This document shows, piece by piece, positions 44,913-54,613 of a stretch of 64,000 nt of DNA. The stretch comes from an uncultured Sphingomonadaceae bacterium (GTDB taxonomy: Bacteria; Pseudomonadota; Alphaproteobacteria; Sphingomonadales; Sphingomonadaceae). The position numbers and the translations under genes are program-made. The stretch is taken from assembly GCA_947501695.1 (NCBI GenBank), contig CANMWO010000003.1, forward strand, positions 583,001 to 647,000. Reading direction: 5' to 3'. The notes under the pieces were generated by a model that was not told where the DNA came from, made no database searches, and worked only from the letters and a program-made list of their open reading frames with translations. How positions within the stretch are numbered: position 1 is the stretch's first letter; each line of letters opens with the position of its first letter.

Positions 44913-45928
44913 GATTCCAGTTCTAAACTAACTTCCGGTAGACTCAGTAAAAGTTGTTTGACTCCATCTACATCCAGGCGACTGGTATTATGCGAATGAT
45001 AATCGTCATGATGAACGATCTCCACATCACCCTCACTGAAATATTTTTTGTAGTTTAGGTCGCGCTCGTCGAGTTGCAGTCTCCAATAGTCATCCATGTC
45101 CTCTGCAGTCGCTAGCTCTTGTGCACTTGCCAAAGTTTCGTATAGTTTTTCAGCATGCCGCCAGCCGATGACTTGCACTTCATGATCCGGCACTTCAAAC
45201 AGCCCCAATAAGGCTGTCACTAGATCAGCGATTGTCGAGGCAGCCGCTTTCTTGATAAACAAATCACCTTGGCTAGCATGCATAAAGGCAAAACGGACCA
45301 ATGAAACACTGTCGCGCAACGGCATCAGGAATCGGGTCATGTTGGGTTCTGTAATAGTTATAGGTTGGCCGGTTTTTATCTGCTTTATGAACAGCGGGAT
45401 TACAGAGCCCCTGGAACACATCACATTGCCATAGCGCACGCAACTGATGGTGGTTTTGGCTCCCTCTCCGATTTCGCGAGCAGCCGATTGGGCTAACTTT
45501 TCCATCATTGCTTTCGACATACCCATAGCGTTGATTGGCAAAACCGCTTTGTCAGTTGAAAGGCAGACGAGAGACTTTACCCTGTGTTCAACGGCCGATC
45601 GAATTACATTCTCGCTACCCAATATATTGGTACGGACTGCCTCAAGAGGGAAAAATTCGCAGCTTGGCACCTGCTTCAACGCGGCAGCATGAAAAACCGC
45701 ATCGACTCCTTCCATTGCACGATCAATGCTCGATCGTTCCCGGATATCTCCTAGGAAAAAACGGACCCTACTATCGCTCAGCTGATTGCGTAAGGCATCC
45801 TGCTTTTCTTCGTCGCGGCTAAAAACACGGATTTCAGGAACACCATCAGCCAGAAGGTCAGTCAGCATCGTTTTTCCGAAGCTTCCGGTGCCGCCTGTAA
45901 TGAGGACAGAATTGGGTAAACTACTCAC
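44894..45928 (-). CDS. UDP-GlcNAc 4,6-dehydratase, 5-inverting (FnlA/CapE/WbvB type)
   Basis: 344 residues, SDR fold: GGTGSFGKTML, AALKQVPSCEFFPLEAVRTN, STDKAVLPINAMGMSKAMMEK, and the C-terminal GWRHAEKLYETL plus RDLNYKKYFSEG that mark the CapE/WbjB group. It makes the 4-keto-6-deoxy intermediate used by the next two genes. It is first in a minus-strand operon of four (dehydratase, reductase, 2-epimerase, glycosyltransferase), all overlapping. Confidence 0.9.
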   Translation of the reverse strand: MSSLPNSVLITGGTGSFGKTMLTDLLADGVPEIRVFSRDEEKQDALRNQLSDSRVRFFLGDIRERSSIDRAMEGVDAVFHAAALKQVPSCEFFPLEAVRTNILGSENVIRSAVEHRVKSLVCLSTDKAVLPINAMGMSKAMMEKLAQSAAREIGEGAKTTISCVRYGNVMCSRGSVIPLFIKQIKTGQPITITEPNMTRFLMPLRDSVSLVRFAFMHASQGDLFIKKAAASTIADLVTALLGLFEVPDHEVQVIGWRHAEKLYETLASAQELATAEDMDDYWRLQLDERDLNYKKYFSEGDVEIVHHDDYHSHNTSRLDVDGVKQLLLSLPEVSLELESWRKDR

Positions 45929-46466
45929 TTTATGAGTATCTCCAGTTGTGAAAATATATATGCATGTTCAAGGCCTCACAATAGCTGCCCATTTTAGTGC
46001 GTCACTTTACAGAAATTTTTACGGTAAACTATGCTTCGATATGATCTTGCCGATATTATTGCAATCGACAAATTAGGTATTTTGTTAAACTAGGGCCCGG
46101 TTGTATCCGGCTTTGAGTGAGCGAGGCTGCCATTATTTAGGCTAAGGAAGGTGTGTGGCTCTTAGTGTCGGTTTCCCTATTTTGACTATCGTCGTCAGCA
46201 TCCCCTGTTGCGCTGCGAACACGCCGTGCTGAGTTGGAAGAATCCCTAGTGATAAAATTGCACAGATGGCCGAACTAATAGGTACTTTGAAAACTGTAAC
46301 TAATGGGGGCGGACGTTAACTGTGCTGTACTTGCCCTAGCCTCAACGCAATATTTATAAAGAGTCCATCGCGAGTTTCCAATCACGATCCGAGGGTTTTT
46401 TCGGAATTCTAAGGTAAAAAATACGTTTTAATCCGATCCGCTGTCAACTGTCGGGTACAGAAAGTG
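45929..46466. other. Non-coding stretch, 538 bases, upstream of the L-sugar operon
   Basis: No ORF of note on either strand. It lies 5' of the dehydratase gene and 3' of the beta-helix gene (both minus strand), so it should hold the promoter of the four-gene sugar operon. Length is unusual for this compact genome; it may contain remnants of deleted genes, but I recognise none. Confidence 0.5.
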
Positions 46467-48332
46467 TCACCGCGACAAATTATCGAGATTGGTGACACTT
46501 ATAATTCTTTCGAAATGAGCCTGTTTGCGGGGCAATTGCATTTTGGAATTCAGCTCAAACATATCTCTCTTATGGGGGAAAGCGCAGTTCTTCAAACTGC
46601 AATTGTCAATTCGTTTGGCAGGATCTGAGCCCTCAACAAGTTTCAGATATTTTTTGTGTTTGGACGAATCTACCCTAATATTCTCAATATGTACTGGTCC
46701 CAATGCAATTTCACCATGGGCACTATCTTTCACTTGCATCAAGCATAACACGGTCGGCACTTCTTTTTTGACACTATTGGCATGGATTAATACATTGCTA
46801 ATCAAGCCACCAGTCATGTCATTGGACGCGGCACCTGAATAAAAACGACTTTGCGGGTAGTGCTCTATATGGCCTTTGCTTAATTCACTATTCCAAGCGC
46901 TTTCAACACAAATATATGCTTTGGCACAGTCGCCCGAAAGGACGACCGGGCCCACAATCTCAAAGTCACTACAATCCACACTAATTTTGATATGATATTG
47001 TCCTGATATTTGCCTATTTCCTGTCGTAATGCTAGTTCGAGCAATACGAAATTTCGGCGAAGAAAGTTGCACATTTATTAGTGCCTCACCGATCCACCGG
47101 TCGTTGCTTTCCGTTATAGTAATCTTGTCGATGAACCCATTGGGGCAATTATATCCGAACAAGATCGCGGTGGACAAAGTATTTTCGATGTTGGCGCCTA
47201 CAAGGCTAATATTTTTAGCACCCCATTCGCAAGCGATGCCTCTAACAGCGTTGATCGAATGATACTTCGTAATCTTGTACTGCTCGCATCCAGACAGATA
47301 TGCACCGTAATATCCACCGTCTATTCTGACATTGTCAATTTCTCCCTTTTCGGCGGGCACGACGCAGTTCGCTTTTCTCTTTCCGCCAGATAGATAATAA
47401 TCTGCCACTATTGCCGGAGTTAGAACACCATTGACCTCAATGTTTGAAGCGCCCTGGTCGAACCCGGCTTTTGACAAGGAAGCGGCACTCAAATCGGAAG
47501 GAACAGCGATAGGGCGCGTTGTTGAATTTTTCCAATAGCATGCCGTCGCTGCTTTTGGCACCGCACCACCGGTTGAGCCATTCTGGACTGTAGAAATCAC
47601 AACAGAAGTTCCGGACGCTATCAAATCGCTGGGCATCGCAACCGACAAGTCGCCGGCGTCACTTATTGCATACCATCTGGGTGTGGGCCGGGCGCCGCCG
47701 CGAGCTCCTTTCACGAAGCAGTCTCGGATATTCAAGCCACCGTTTGTAGAACCACCATCCGCATATCGAAAATTCTGAATATGATAGCCCTGTATATAGT
47801 TTTTGCCATGAATGTTCCTAAAAAGAAGGTCCCCACCTCCATTCTCAATAAATATTCCTCGCACGCCGTTCGGAGATTGAACATGATTGGCGTTTATCAC
47901 TAAATCGTGCCACACTCCGGCCACCGGATTGGAAGCCGCCCCTGATTTGCGTCCACGAATTCTAAATCCGCATGCATCGTTGTTGACTGACGTATCGGTT
48001 GAACCCAGAATAAATTCCGCTGATGCTCCGTCGAAGTCGGGAATTTTTCCGTCAACTTCTGGCCATATTTCGACTGGCTGCAACAGTCTGTATCGAGCCG
48101 CCGGCGTCGCCGCTATCGGTCGGCCAGCATCGCGAGCGAATGCGAATGCTCTGATCAAGGCAGGTGCATGGTCTTCTCCATCAATGGAGCGGTAAAATTC
48201 ATCAATTTGAACTGGCTCTATACCCAAAAGATATTGAGCAATTTTGCTTTTGGCGGGTTCGGCCAGAACTAAACCTGCTGAAGCGGTCATCAAGCCCCCA
48301 ACCGTAGCCCGTCTGGATAACGAATTTTTCAT
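46467..48332 (-). CDS. Exported right-handed beta-helix protein, possible glycan lyase
   Basis: About 621 residues from ATG 48332. A signal peptide with twin arginines (NSLSRRATVGGLMTASAGLVLA) suggests Tat or Sec export. The rest looks beta-rich with pectate-lyase-type parallel helix coils (VRGIFIENGGGDLLFRNIHG, GLNIRDCFVKGA, GYYGAYLSGCEQYKITKYHSI, ISLVGANIENTLSTAILFG). Proteins of this fold in polysaccharide loci are often lyases or depolymerases that trim the polymer. No catalytic residues can be assigned by eye. The track start (TTG 48356) is less likely. Confidence 0.7.
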   Translation of the reverse strand: MKNSLSRRATVGGLMTASAGLVLAEPAKSKIAQYLLGIEPVQIDEFYRSIDGEDHAPALIRAFAFARDAGRPIAATPAARYRLLQPVEIWPEVDGKIPDFDGASAEFILGSTDTSVNNDACGFRIRGRKSGAASNPVAGVWHDLVINANHVQSPNGVRGIFIENGGGDLLFRNIHGKNYIQGYHIQNFRYADGGSTNGGLNIRDCFVKGARGGARPTPRWYAISDAGDLSVAMPSDLIASGTSVVISTVQNGSTGGAVPKAATACYWKNSTTRPIAVPSDLSAASLSKAGFDQGASNIEVNGVLTPAIVADYYLSGGKRKANCVVPAEKGEIDNVRIDGGYYGAYLSGCEQYKITKYHSINAVRGIACEWGAKNISLVGANIENTLSTAILFGYNCPNGFIDKITITESNDRWIGEALINVQLSSPKFRIARTSITTGNRQISGQYHIKISVDCSDFEIVGPVVLSGDCAKAYICVESAWNSELSKGHIEHYPQSRFYSGAASNDMTGGLISNVLIHANSVKKEVPTVLCLMQVKDSAHGEIALGPVHIENIRVDSSKHKKYLKLVEGSDPAKRIDNCSLKNCAFPHKRDMFELNSKMQLPRKQAHFERIISVTNLDNLSR

Positions 48333-48895
48333 GAATCTTGCCCGCTTATTTTTCAACGAATTATAAATGCAATTCGTGTATTCGAGCCGGTGAACATGGT
48401 CTGAAGAAGATTGTAAACTGATCCTAACATTTTTGAGAATCGTTTGTTTGGTTCCAGATTTTGATAATGTAGGCTTGCGACGTCACAGCAGAGGGTATTG
48501 GATGAATATTGAACTGCAACGCTTAGGAATAGTAAGTAGGTTATGAAACAGATTGTATATGAATGTGCCCCTTGTAAAAAACCCTGCACTCTCAGAGCCC
48601 GCTATTCGAAAAGTTCCGATTCGAGCCCAGACCAAACGCGCAAAAAATGCATGCGTGATATCGGTTCACAGCTAAGCTTGTAGGAGAGCAAACTTCGCCC
48701 ATGAACGGCTTCTGAAACCTGCCCAATATCGCAAAGATGGCCTACCGACGATAGTGCTTTGTCGGATACGCATCCAATTCAGCCAATGCTATCATTCCAC
48801 AACAGCAGCTTAGCGAAGTCGACCCGAAGATCGACAAAGACACTTAACTTCGACAGTTATCAAAATATTAGGCAAGATTCGATACTGAACCGACC
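48333..48895. other. Divergent intergenic region, about 560 bases
   Basis: Lies between the beta-helix gene (minus) and wecB (plus). The 78-codon ORF at 48353-48589 has no recognisable sequence and only touches the rejected TTG start. No terminator, repeat or transposase remnant was recognised; promoters for both neighbours are expected here. Confidence 0.5.
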
Positions 48896-50041
48896 ATGAC
48901 AATCAGCTCATCACCAAAGCCTAAAGTTGTAACGATTTTCGGCACAAGGCCAGAGGCTATAAAGCTATTTCCTGTAATCCGGGCGCTGTCAAAACGCACT
49001 GGACTGCAAACAATCAGCTGTGTGACCGCGCAACACCGTGAAATGCTCGATCAGGTATTGGACATCGCCGATATCGAACCGGACTATGATCTGGATCTTA
49101 TGCGCGCAGACCAGAGCCTTGATGAGCTCACGGGCCGTCTATTAATGGGCATTGGTCAAACCTTGGATGACATCCAACCGCAACGGGTGGTTGTTCAAGG
49201 TGATACCGCCACTGCCATGTGTGGCGCGCTTGCTGCTTATTATCGGAAAATCCCGGTAAGCCATGTTGAGGCGGGTTTGCGAAGCTATAATATTTATCAC
49301 CCCTGGCCGGAAGAAGTGAACCGCAAAATCATTGGCACCATAGCCGATCAGCATTTTGCGCCGACAGAAACTTCGGCTGCGGCGCTGCTCAAGGAGAACG
49401 TTCCGAATGAGCAAATCACTGTAACCGGCAACACGGTCATCGACGCATTACTGACTACAACAGCAAAAAACCAGAATGACAAATTCATAAATGTCGATTT
49501 GCAGGGCCTTTTCGACAATTTCGCTGACAAAAGAATCATCGGCGTCACCAGCCACCGGCGTGAGAATTTCGGTGATGGCTTAACCAATATCGCGGCTGCT
49601 CTTCGCGAAATCGCGCAGCGAGATGGCGTCGCACTGATTTTTCCGGTTCACCTTAACCCCAATGTGCGCGCGATTATGAACGATGCTCTTGGCGGCCTGA
49701 GCAATGTCGCGATGATTGAACCGCTGGATTATCCGAATTTCGTAGCTTTGCTGAACAGCGCTACCTTGATGCTTACCGATAGCGGTGGGGTCCAAGAGGA
49801 GGCCCCTGCGCTTGGGAAGCCCGTGTTAGTAATGCGCGATACTACCGAGCGCCCCGAAGGCATTAAGGCGGGTACCGCTAAATTGGTTGGAACCGACAAA
49901 GGTTTGATCGTTAAAGAAACGAACAGACTGTTGGATGATGAAGAATATTATAATTCTATGGCAAAAGCCCATAACCCCTTTGGGGATGGGCAAGCTAGCG
50001 AGCGCATTGCAGAGATTATCGAACAGAGTTTAACGTCCTGA
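48896..50041 (+). CDS. wecB: UDP-GlcNAc 2-epimerase, non-hydrolysing
   Basis: 381 residues. FGTRPEAIKLFPVI, GDTATAMCGALAA, HVEAGLRSYNIYHPWPEEVNR, SHRRENFGDG and DSGGVQEEAPALGKPVLVMRDTTERPEG are all characteristic of WecB, which makes UDP-ManNAc from UDP-GlcNAc. It is followed by wecC on the same strand, so the product is likely UDP-ManNAcA. Separate from, and only distantly similar to, the 2-epimerase at 42842. Confidence 0.95.
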   Translation: MTISSSPKPKVVTIFGTRPEAIKLFPVIRALSKRTGLQTISCVTAQHREMLDQVLDIADIEPDYDLDLMRADQSLDELTGRLLMGIGQTLDDIQPQRVVVQGDTATAMCGALAAYYRKIPVSHVEAGLRSYNIYHPWPEEVNRKIIGTIADQHFAPTETSAAALLKENVPNEQITVTGNTVIDALLTTTAKNQNDKFINVDLQGLFDNFADKRIIGVTSHRRENFGDGLTNIAAALREIAQRDGVALIFPVHLNPNVRAIMNDALGGLSNVAMIEPLDYPNFVALLNSATLMLTDSGGVQEEAPALGKPVLVMRDTTERPEGIKAGTAKLVGTDKGLIVKETNRLLDDEEYYNSMAKAHNPFGDGQASERIAEIIEQSLTS

Positions 50042-50159
50042 TTATTAGCTTTAAAGCTTACTTGTTATGCTTTCCATTACCGAAATCTTTACGATGTTCT
50101 ACTATCGTAATTCCTGAAAATTTGCGTCTTTGTTGGCGCGATCAGGAGATTTTATCACG

Positions 50160-51458
50160 ATGCTTTCCGACGAAAAGCCTTCCGTTTGCGTTTTGGGTCT
50201 TGGCTATATTGGCCTACCGACAGCGGCCGTCATTGCACGGTCCGGGTGCTCGGTGCTCGGGGTCGATGTAACGGCCCATGTTGTCGATACGATCAACAGC
50301 GGTAAAATTCACATCGAGGAAGTTGATCTTGATGGCCTGGTTCAGGGCGTCGTGTCACGCGGTACCTTGCGGGCCTCGTTGCAGGTCGAACCAGCAGATG
50401 TTTTCGTAATTGCGGTACCAACGCCTTTTGGTGACAATCACGTGCCCGATACCAGTTACGTTATGGAAGCGGCCACAAATGTCGCAGCGGCGTTGAAAGC
50501 GGGCGATACCATAATCCTGGAATCGACCTCTCCCGTCGGAACAACGGAAAAAATGCGTGACTTGATTTCTCAATTGCGTCCCGATCTTAAAATACCGGGA
50601 TTGACCCAAGATATTCCCGATGTTGCCATTGCCTACTGTCCTGAGCGGGTATTGCCCGGAAAGATTCTTGAAGAGCTGACCAACAATGATCGCTGTTTAG
50701 GTGGTATTACGCCGCGCTGCGCCCGTAAAGCATTGGGCTTCTACCGGCGCTTTGTCAGAGGTGAATGTGTGACCACAACAGCGCGTGCGGCAGAGATGAC
50801 CAAGCTGGTTGAGAATAGCTATCGCGACGTCAATATAGCCTTCGCCAATGAACTTTCGATCGTTTCGGACGAAATGGACCTCGATGTGTGGGAGGTTATT
50901 CGCCTTGCCAATCGTCATCCCCGGGTCAACATATTGCAACCTGGGCCAGGTGTTGGCGGACATTGTATCGCGGTGGACCCATGGTTCATCATCCATGGCG
51001 CTCCTGAACATACACCGCTGATTCGGATCGCTCGTGAAGTGAATGACGGAAAAATTGGTCATGTGTTGGAACGGGCGTCGCTGATGATTGATGAAATGCC
51101 CGGCGTTTCAATTGCCTGCTTCGGTCTGGCGTTCAAAGCAAATATCGATGATTTCCGTGAAAGCCCTGCGCTAAAGATCGCTGCCAAACTAGCGCGGCGC
51201 TATGGCGGACGCATCAAGATTGTGGAACCTTATGCTAGCGAACTACCCGCAGCATTCGACGGAACCGGTGCAGAGCTGATCGACATCGACCACGCTTTAG
51301 AGAATTGTCCGGTCATGATCACCTTGACCGATCACGACATGTTCAAATCCATACCGCTAGACGAGCGTGCTGGTAAAACCGTCTATGATACGCGCGGAAT
51401 ATGGCCAGATCAGCCGGCTAATAGACACGCAGCCTCGGATCTTAGTATTGCCAGTTAA
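50160..51458 (+). CDS. wecC: UDP-N-acetyl-D-mannosamine dehydrogenase
   Basis: 432 residues from ATG 50160, which has an AGGAG site upstream; the track start is a TTG 30 bases earlier. NAD motif GLGYIG (13-18) and catalytic Cys269 in GVGGHCIAVDPWF; the insertion and HPRVNILQPGPG segment match WecC rather than WbpO. It oxidises UDP-ManNAc to UDP-ManNAcA. It marks the right end of the recognisable polysaccharide genes. Confidence 0.94.
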   Translation: MLSDEKPSVCVLGLGYIGLPTAAVIARSGCSVLGVDVTAHVVDTINSGKIHIEEVDLDGLVQGVVSRGTLRASLQVEPADVFVIAVPTPFGDNHVPDTSYVMEAATNVAAALKAGDTIILESTSPVGTTEKMRDLISQLRPDLKIPGLTQDIPDVAIAYCPERVLPGKILEELTNNDRCLGGITPRCARKALGFYRRFVRGECVTTTARAAEMTKLVENSYRDVNIAFANELSIVSDEMDLDVWEVIRLANRHPRVNILQPGPGVGGHCIAVDPWFIIHGAPEHTPLIRIAREVNDGKIGHVLERASLMIDEMPGVSIACFGLAFKANIDDFRESPALKIAAKLARRYGGRIKIVEPYASELPAAFDGTGAELIDIDHALENCPVMITLTDHDMFKSIPLDERAGKTVYDTRGIWPDQPANRHAASDLSIAS

Positions 51459-51471
51459 TCGTTATGGTCCG

Positions 51472-52605
51472 CTAAACCTCATCCACCAACTCAGCCAATG
51501 TCGCCAAACATTCACGGGCCAGCAGTTTGCAGCGTTCCGGTGACCAACCTTGTTCGCTGTCCGGTAGATCGCGATTGTCCTTGAACGGCATTTCCAATGT
51601 CATCGCTATGGCGCCAAAGCGTTCGGCGACTTGGTTGGTGGACATCGAAAGATTGGCCTTGCCTTTGGCAGCGGTGGGGTAGCCCAGCTTAGTCTGGAAA
51701 TCAGGTGTGCGCGCCGCCAGACGGTCGCGATAGGCGTTATATTTACGCCCCATTTCGTCAGTCCAACTGGGTATACCTTCAAATCCGGCGATAAACACAG
51801 CCGGGATCGCTTCATCGCCATGGACGTCCATAGCAAAATCAACACCGCTTTCGTCCATTGCATTTCGCACGCATAAGACCTCGGGGCTTTTCTCAAGACT
51901 CGGCTCATGCCACTCGCGGTTGAGGTTGGTACCGGTGTTATTGGTTCGCAAATGACCGGAAAACGAACCATCTGGGTTCATGTTGGGAATGATATGGAAC
52001 TGACATTTTTGCAGTAAGGCACGGGCATGCGGGTCAGTCGGATCGACAAGCATTTCCAGCGCGCCTTCCATCCACCATTCGGCCATGCTCTCGCCGGGAT
52101 GCTGCCGGGCGTAGAGCCAAACTTGTTTCTCACCATCGCCCATAGAAAGGCAATCAATCGGTTGCCCGTCCAATGAATGACCCAAAGTGCGGCATGCAAC
52201 ACCTTCAACTGATGCCACTTCTGCAATCAGGTCATGATGGCGGTCCATGCTATATGGCGCGAAATAGGCGAACCAGACGATGTTACTGGTCGCGGTATAG
52301 ATTATCGAAAGCGTTCCCTTGTTCTCGTCATAACTGCTGTCGGCGCGGCCCCAATATTCTCGGTCTTCGCTCACACAGGCGTTATAATTAGGCCAGCCTT
52401 GCGGGTAGGCGGAATCTTTCAGGCCGTTGATGTTGAGTTCAAGTGTGTCTCCGATTTCGCATGTGACGCGAAAATGGAACCATTGGCGAAACTCGCTGTC
52501 TTTGTCCTTGCGGATGGAGAGTTCGGCTCTGCTGCCGGCAATCTCGTGGACGTTGATATTTCCGCTATCGAAAGCGGCGGTGATCTGTATATTTTTGGTG
52601 CTCAT
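51472..52605 (-). CDS. M14 family (cytosolic carboxypeptidase-like) metallopeptidase
   Basis: 377 residues. An N-terminal beta-sandwich domain (about 1-125) precedes the M14 catalytic domain with zinc ligands His169 and Glu172 (QHPGES), His262 (MDVHGDE) and catalytic Glu338 (TLEMPFKD). This architecture is that of the CCP/AGBL-like M14D group; bacterial substrates are unknown. No signal peptide. Its start overlaps the lipoprotein stop (ATGA). Convergent with wecC, 13 bases apart. Confidence 0.88.
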   Translation of the reverse strand: MSTKNIQITAAFDSGNINVHEIAGSRAELSIRKDKDSEFRQWFHFRVTCEIGDTLELNINGLKDSAYPQGWPNYNACVSEDREYWGRADSSYDENKGTLSIIYTATSNIVWFAYFAPYSMDRHHDLIAEVASVEGVACRTLGHSLDGQPIDCLSMGDGEKQVWLYARQHPGESMAEWWMEGALEMLVDPTDPHARALLQKCQFHIIPNMNPDGSFSGHLRTNNTGTNLNREWHEPSLEKSPEVLCVRNAMDESGVDFAMDVHGDEAIPAVFIAGFEGIPSWTDEMGRKYNAYRDRLAARTPDFQTKLGYPTAAKGKANLSMSTNQVAERFGAIAMTLEMPFKDNRDLPDSEQGWSPERCKLLARECLATLAELVDEV

Positions 52606-53204
52606 GGCACTCTGATAGTGGTTCCTGACTCTCCGGGGAAGTCCCTGAATAACGCTTCAGCCAATTTAGCGGCTGCCAGACCGGGTTGTGATGCTGGTGA
52701 GCCGTCCTTTGCCTCTACAGATGACCGGCCTTCCCAGATGGTTTGGCCGTCGGCGCGGCGTGTGATGCGGACGGATAATTCGGTTGCGATTTTGTCCTTG
52801 GGCTTTCCGCTCAAATTGATGCCGATGCCTAGGCCAACGCCGGAACCATAGCTGCCGGTGCTACCGCCAACGCCAACCGATACCGGAGAACGTCCGCCGC
52901 CAGCCGAGAGGCGGCTTTGTTCGACAGAGACCCGCGCGACATATTCACCATTGGCTGCGTCGGTCCCGGGATCGGAAAATCCGACCCGCTGTAATTCTCG
53001 CCGGACCGCCGCTTCATAGGCGCCCTGTTCCAGTGTTCGGCCTTCACTCTCAACCGATGACGAGACAATAGCCACGGTTCCGGTGGGTATTTGCGTGTCC
53101 TGTGCATTGTGAAAGCGGGTGACATCCACCGGTGGCGTCGTCGCGACACAAGCGGTCATCGACAAGGATAATGCTGCGATCCCAAATAGCTTTTGTAGTG
53201 ACAT
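52602..53204 (-). CDS. DUF4136-like lipoprotein
   Basis: 200 residues from ATG 53204, which has a GGGAG site and opens a lipoprotein signal peptide with lipobox SMTAC. The mature part ([22 protein letters not shown], Gly/Ser-rich [40 protein letters not shown]) resembles the DUF4136 family of envelope lipoproteins of unknown role. The track start (53384) would put 60 residues before the lipobox and overlap galE, so it is rejected. Co-transcribed with the M14 gene. Confidence 0.78.
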   Translation of the reverse strand: MSLQKLFGIAALSLSMTACVATTPPVDVTRFHNAQDTQIPTGTVAIVSSSVESEGRTLEQGAYEAAVRRELQRVGFSDPGTDAANGEYVARVSVEQSRLSAGGGRSPVSVGVGGSTGSYGSGVGLGIGINLSGKPKDKIATELSVRITRRADGQTIWEGRSSVEAKDGSPASQPGLAAAKLAEALFRDFPGESGTTIRVP

Positions 53205-53355
53205 GATATTGTAACTCCCGACCAACTGTGCGCCATAGTAGCTGAATTTCTGAACTCCGGACGTAAATAATTGCATCCGTATGGCTCTGTGGTTAACCGA
53301 ATGAGCAGTTTTGCCTGATATGGCGTCTAAATTATCGGAATTTTGAGGAAACACT

Positions 53356-54360
53356 ATGTCGGATCGCTTCACAATATTGGTCACGGGCGGAGCAGGCTAT
53401 ATTGGCAGTCATGCCGTTTTGGCGCTGAAAGATGCAGGCTGGCCGGTTGCTGTGATCGACAATCTCACCACTGGTTTTCGATGGGCAGTGCCTGATGATG
53501 TTGCCTTTTATGCAGGCGATATTGAAGATGCGGCATTGGTCCAAAAGATCATAAAAGAACAAAATATCGGCGCGATCATGCACTTTGCCGGGTCGATTAT
53601 CGTACCGGAATCTGTCGAAAACCCACTAAAATATTATCATAATAATAGCGCGAAAAGTCGCAGTCTGATTGATGCGGCTGTTACCGGCGGGGTTAAGCAT
53701 TTCATCTTCTCATCAACGGCTGCAACCTATGGCATTCCAGAAGAAAGCCCGGTTAGCGAACAAACACCGCAAGTGCCGATCAATCCCTATGGCATGTCGA
53801 AATTGATGACCGAACATATGTTGCGCGACGTATCAGCGGCCTACGACTTTAATTTCTGTGCTTTGCGCTATTTCAATGTGGCGGGTGCTGATCCGAAAGC
53901 ACGAACCGGTCAATCGACAGCAGGCGCGACTCATCTGATTAAAGTCGCTGTCGAGGCGGCTTTGGGCAAGCGGGACAGCGTTGGTGTATTCGGGACCGAT
54001 TATGACACACCCGATGGAACTGGCGTGCGTGACTATATTCATGTTTCCGATTTGGCGGCGGCCCATGTGCTTGCGCTGGAAGCCTTAATTGCTGATCCAG
54101 ATCAGAATCACCTGCTTAACTGTGGTTATGGTCGCGGGTTTTCGGTCCTTGAAGTTCTCGATGCTGTAGACCGTGTCACGAATCTCAAGATTTCCCGCAA
54201 GTTGGAAGGCCGCCGCGCGGGCGACCCCGATTCGCTGATTTCGGACAATAGTGCGATCATGAAACGCTTCCCATGGCAGCCCCAATATGCAGATTTGGAT
54301 AAAATTGTGACCCATGCACTGGCTTGGGAGCGTAAATTGGGTGAAATTCGCGGGGAATAA
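53356..54360 (+). CDS. galE: UDP-glucose 4-epimerase
   Basis: 334 residues, extended SDR. NAD motif GGAGYIGS (11-18), catalytic Y145-x3-K149 (NPYGMSK), and GTDYDTPDGTGVRDYIHVSDLA, which is specific to GalE. It supplies UDP-galactose, probably for the surface polysaccharides made by the neighbouring locus. GGAAAC ribosome region before ATG. Divergent from the lipoprotein gene. Confidence 0.93.
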   Translation: MSDRFTILVTGGAGYIGSHAVLALKDAGWPVAVIDNLTTGFRWAVPDDVAFYAGDIEDAALVQKIIKEQNIGAIMHFAGSIIVPESVENPLKYYHNNSAKSRSLIDAAVTGGVKHFIFSSTAATYGIPEESPVSEQTPQVPINPYGMSKLMTEHMLRDVSAAYDFNFCALRYFNVAGADPKARTGQSTAGATHLIKVAVEAALGKRDSVGVFGTDYDTPDGTGVRDYIHVSDLAAAHVLALEALIADPDQNHLLNCGYGRGFSVLEVLDAVDRVTNLKISRKLEGRRAGDPDSLISDNSAIMKRFPWQPQYADLDKIVTHALAWERKLGEIRGE

Positions 54361-54478
54361 GTCCCCTCAATGCTTGACTTTGGCGGATCACAACCCTAAT
54401 CGCCCCTTCTGATCAAGACGGGCTGCATATAGCTTTGACCGTTTTCAACAAATTTACAAATTAAGGCGTGGTACCAAA

Positions 54479-54604
54479 ATGAAAGTCCGCAACTCTTTGA
54501 AGTCGCTCAAAAACCGTCATCGGGACTGCCGCGTGATTCGTCGTCGTGGCCGCACCTATGTGATCAACAAAACGAATCGCCGGTTCAAAGCGCGCCAAGG
54601 CTAA
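54479..54604 (+). CDS. rpmJ: 50S ribosomal protein L36, zinc-free type
   Basis: 41 residues, too short for the ORF track: [17 protein letters not shown]..., ending [12 protein letters not shown]. Only one cysteine is present, so the four-cysteine zinc ribbon of the C+ form is missing; this is the C-minus (type B, YkgO-like) form normal in alphaproteobacteria. It lies alone between galE and the HAD phosphatase gene. Confidence 0.95.
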   Translation: MKVRNSLKSLKNRHRDCRVIRRRGRTYVINKTNRRFKARQG

Positions 54605-54613
54605 ATTCGTTTC

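Noticed and set aside
48353-48589. 78-codon ORF upstream of the beta-helix gene
   Set aside because: Its end overlaps only a doubtful TTG start, no ribosome site or family resemblance.
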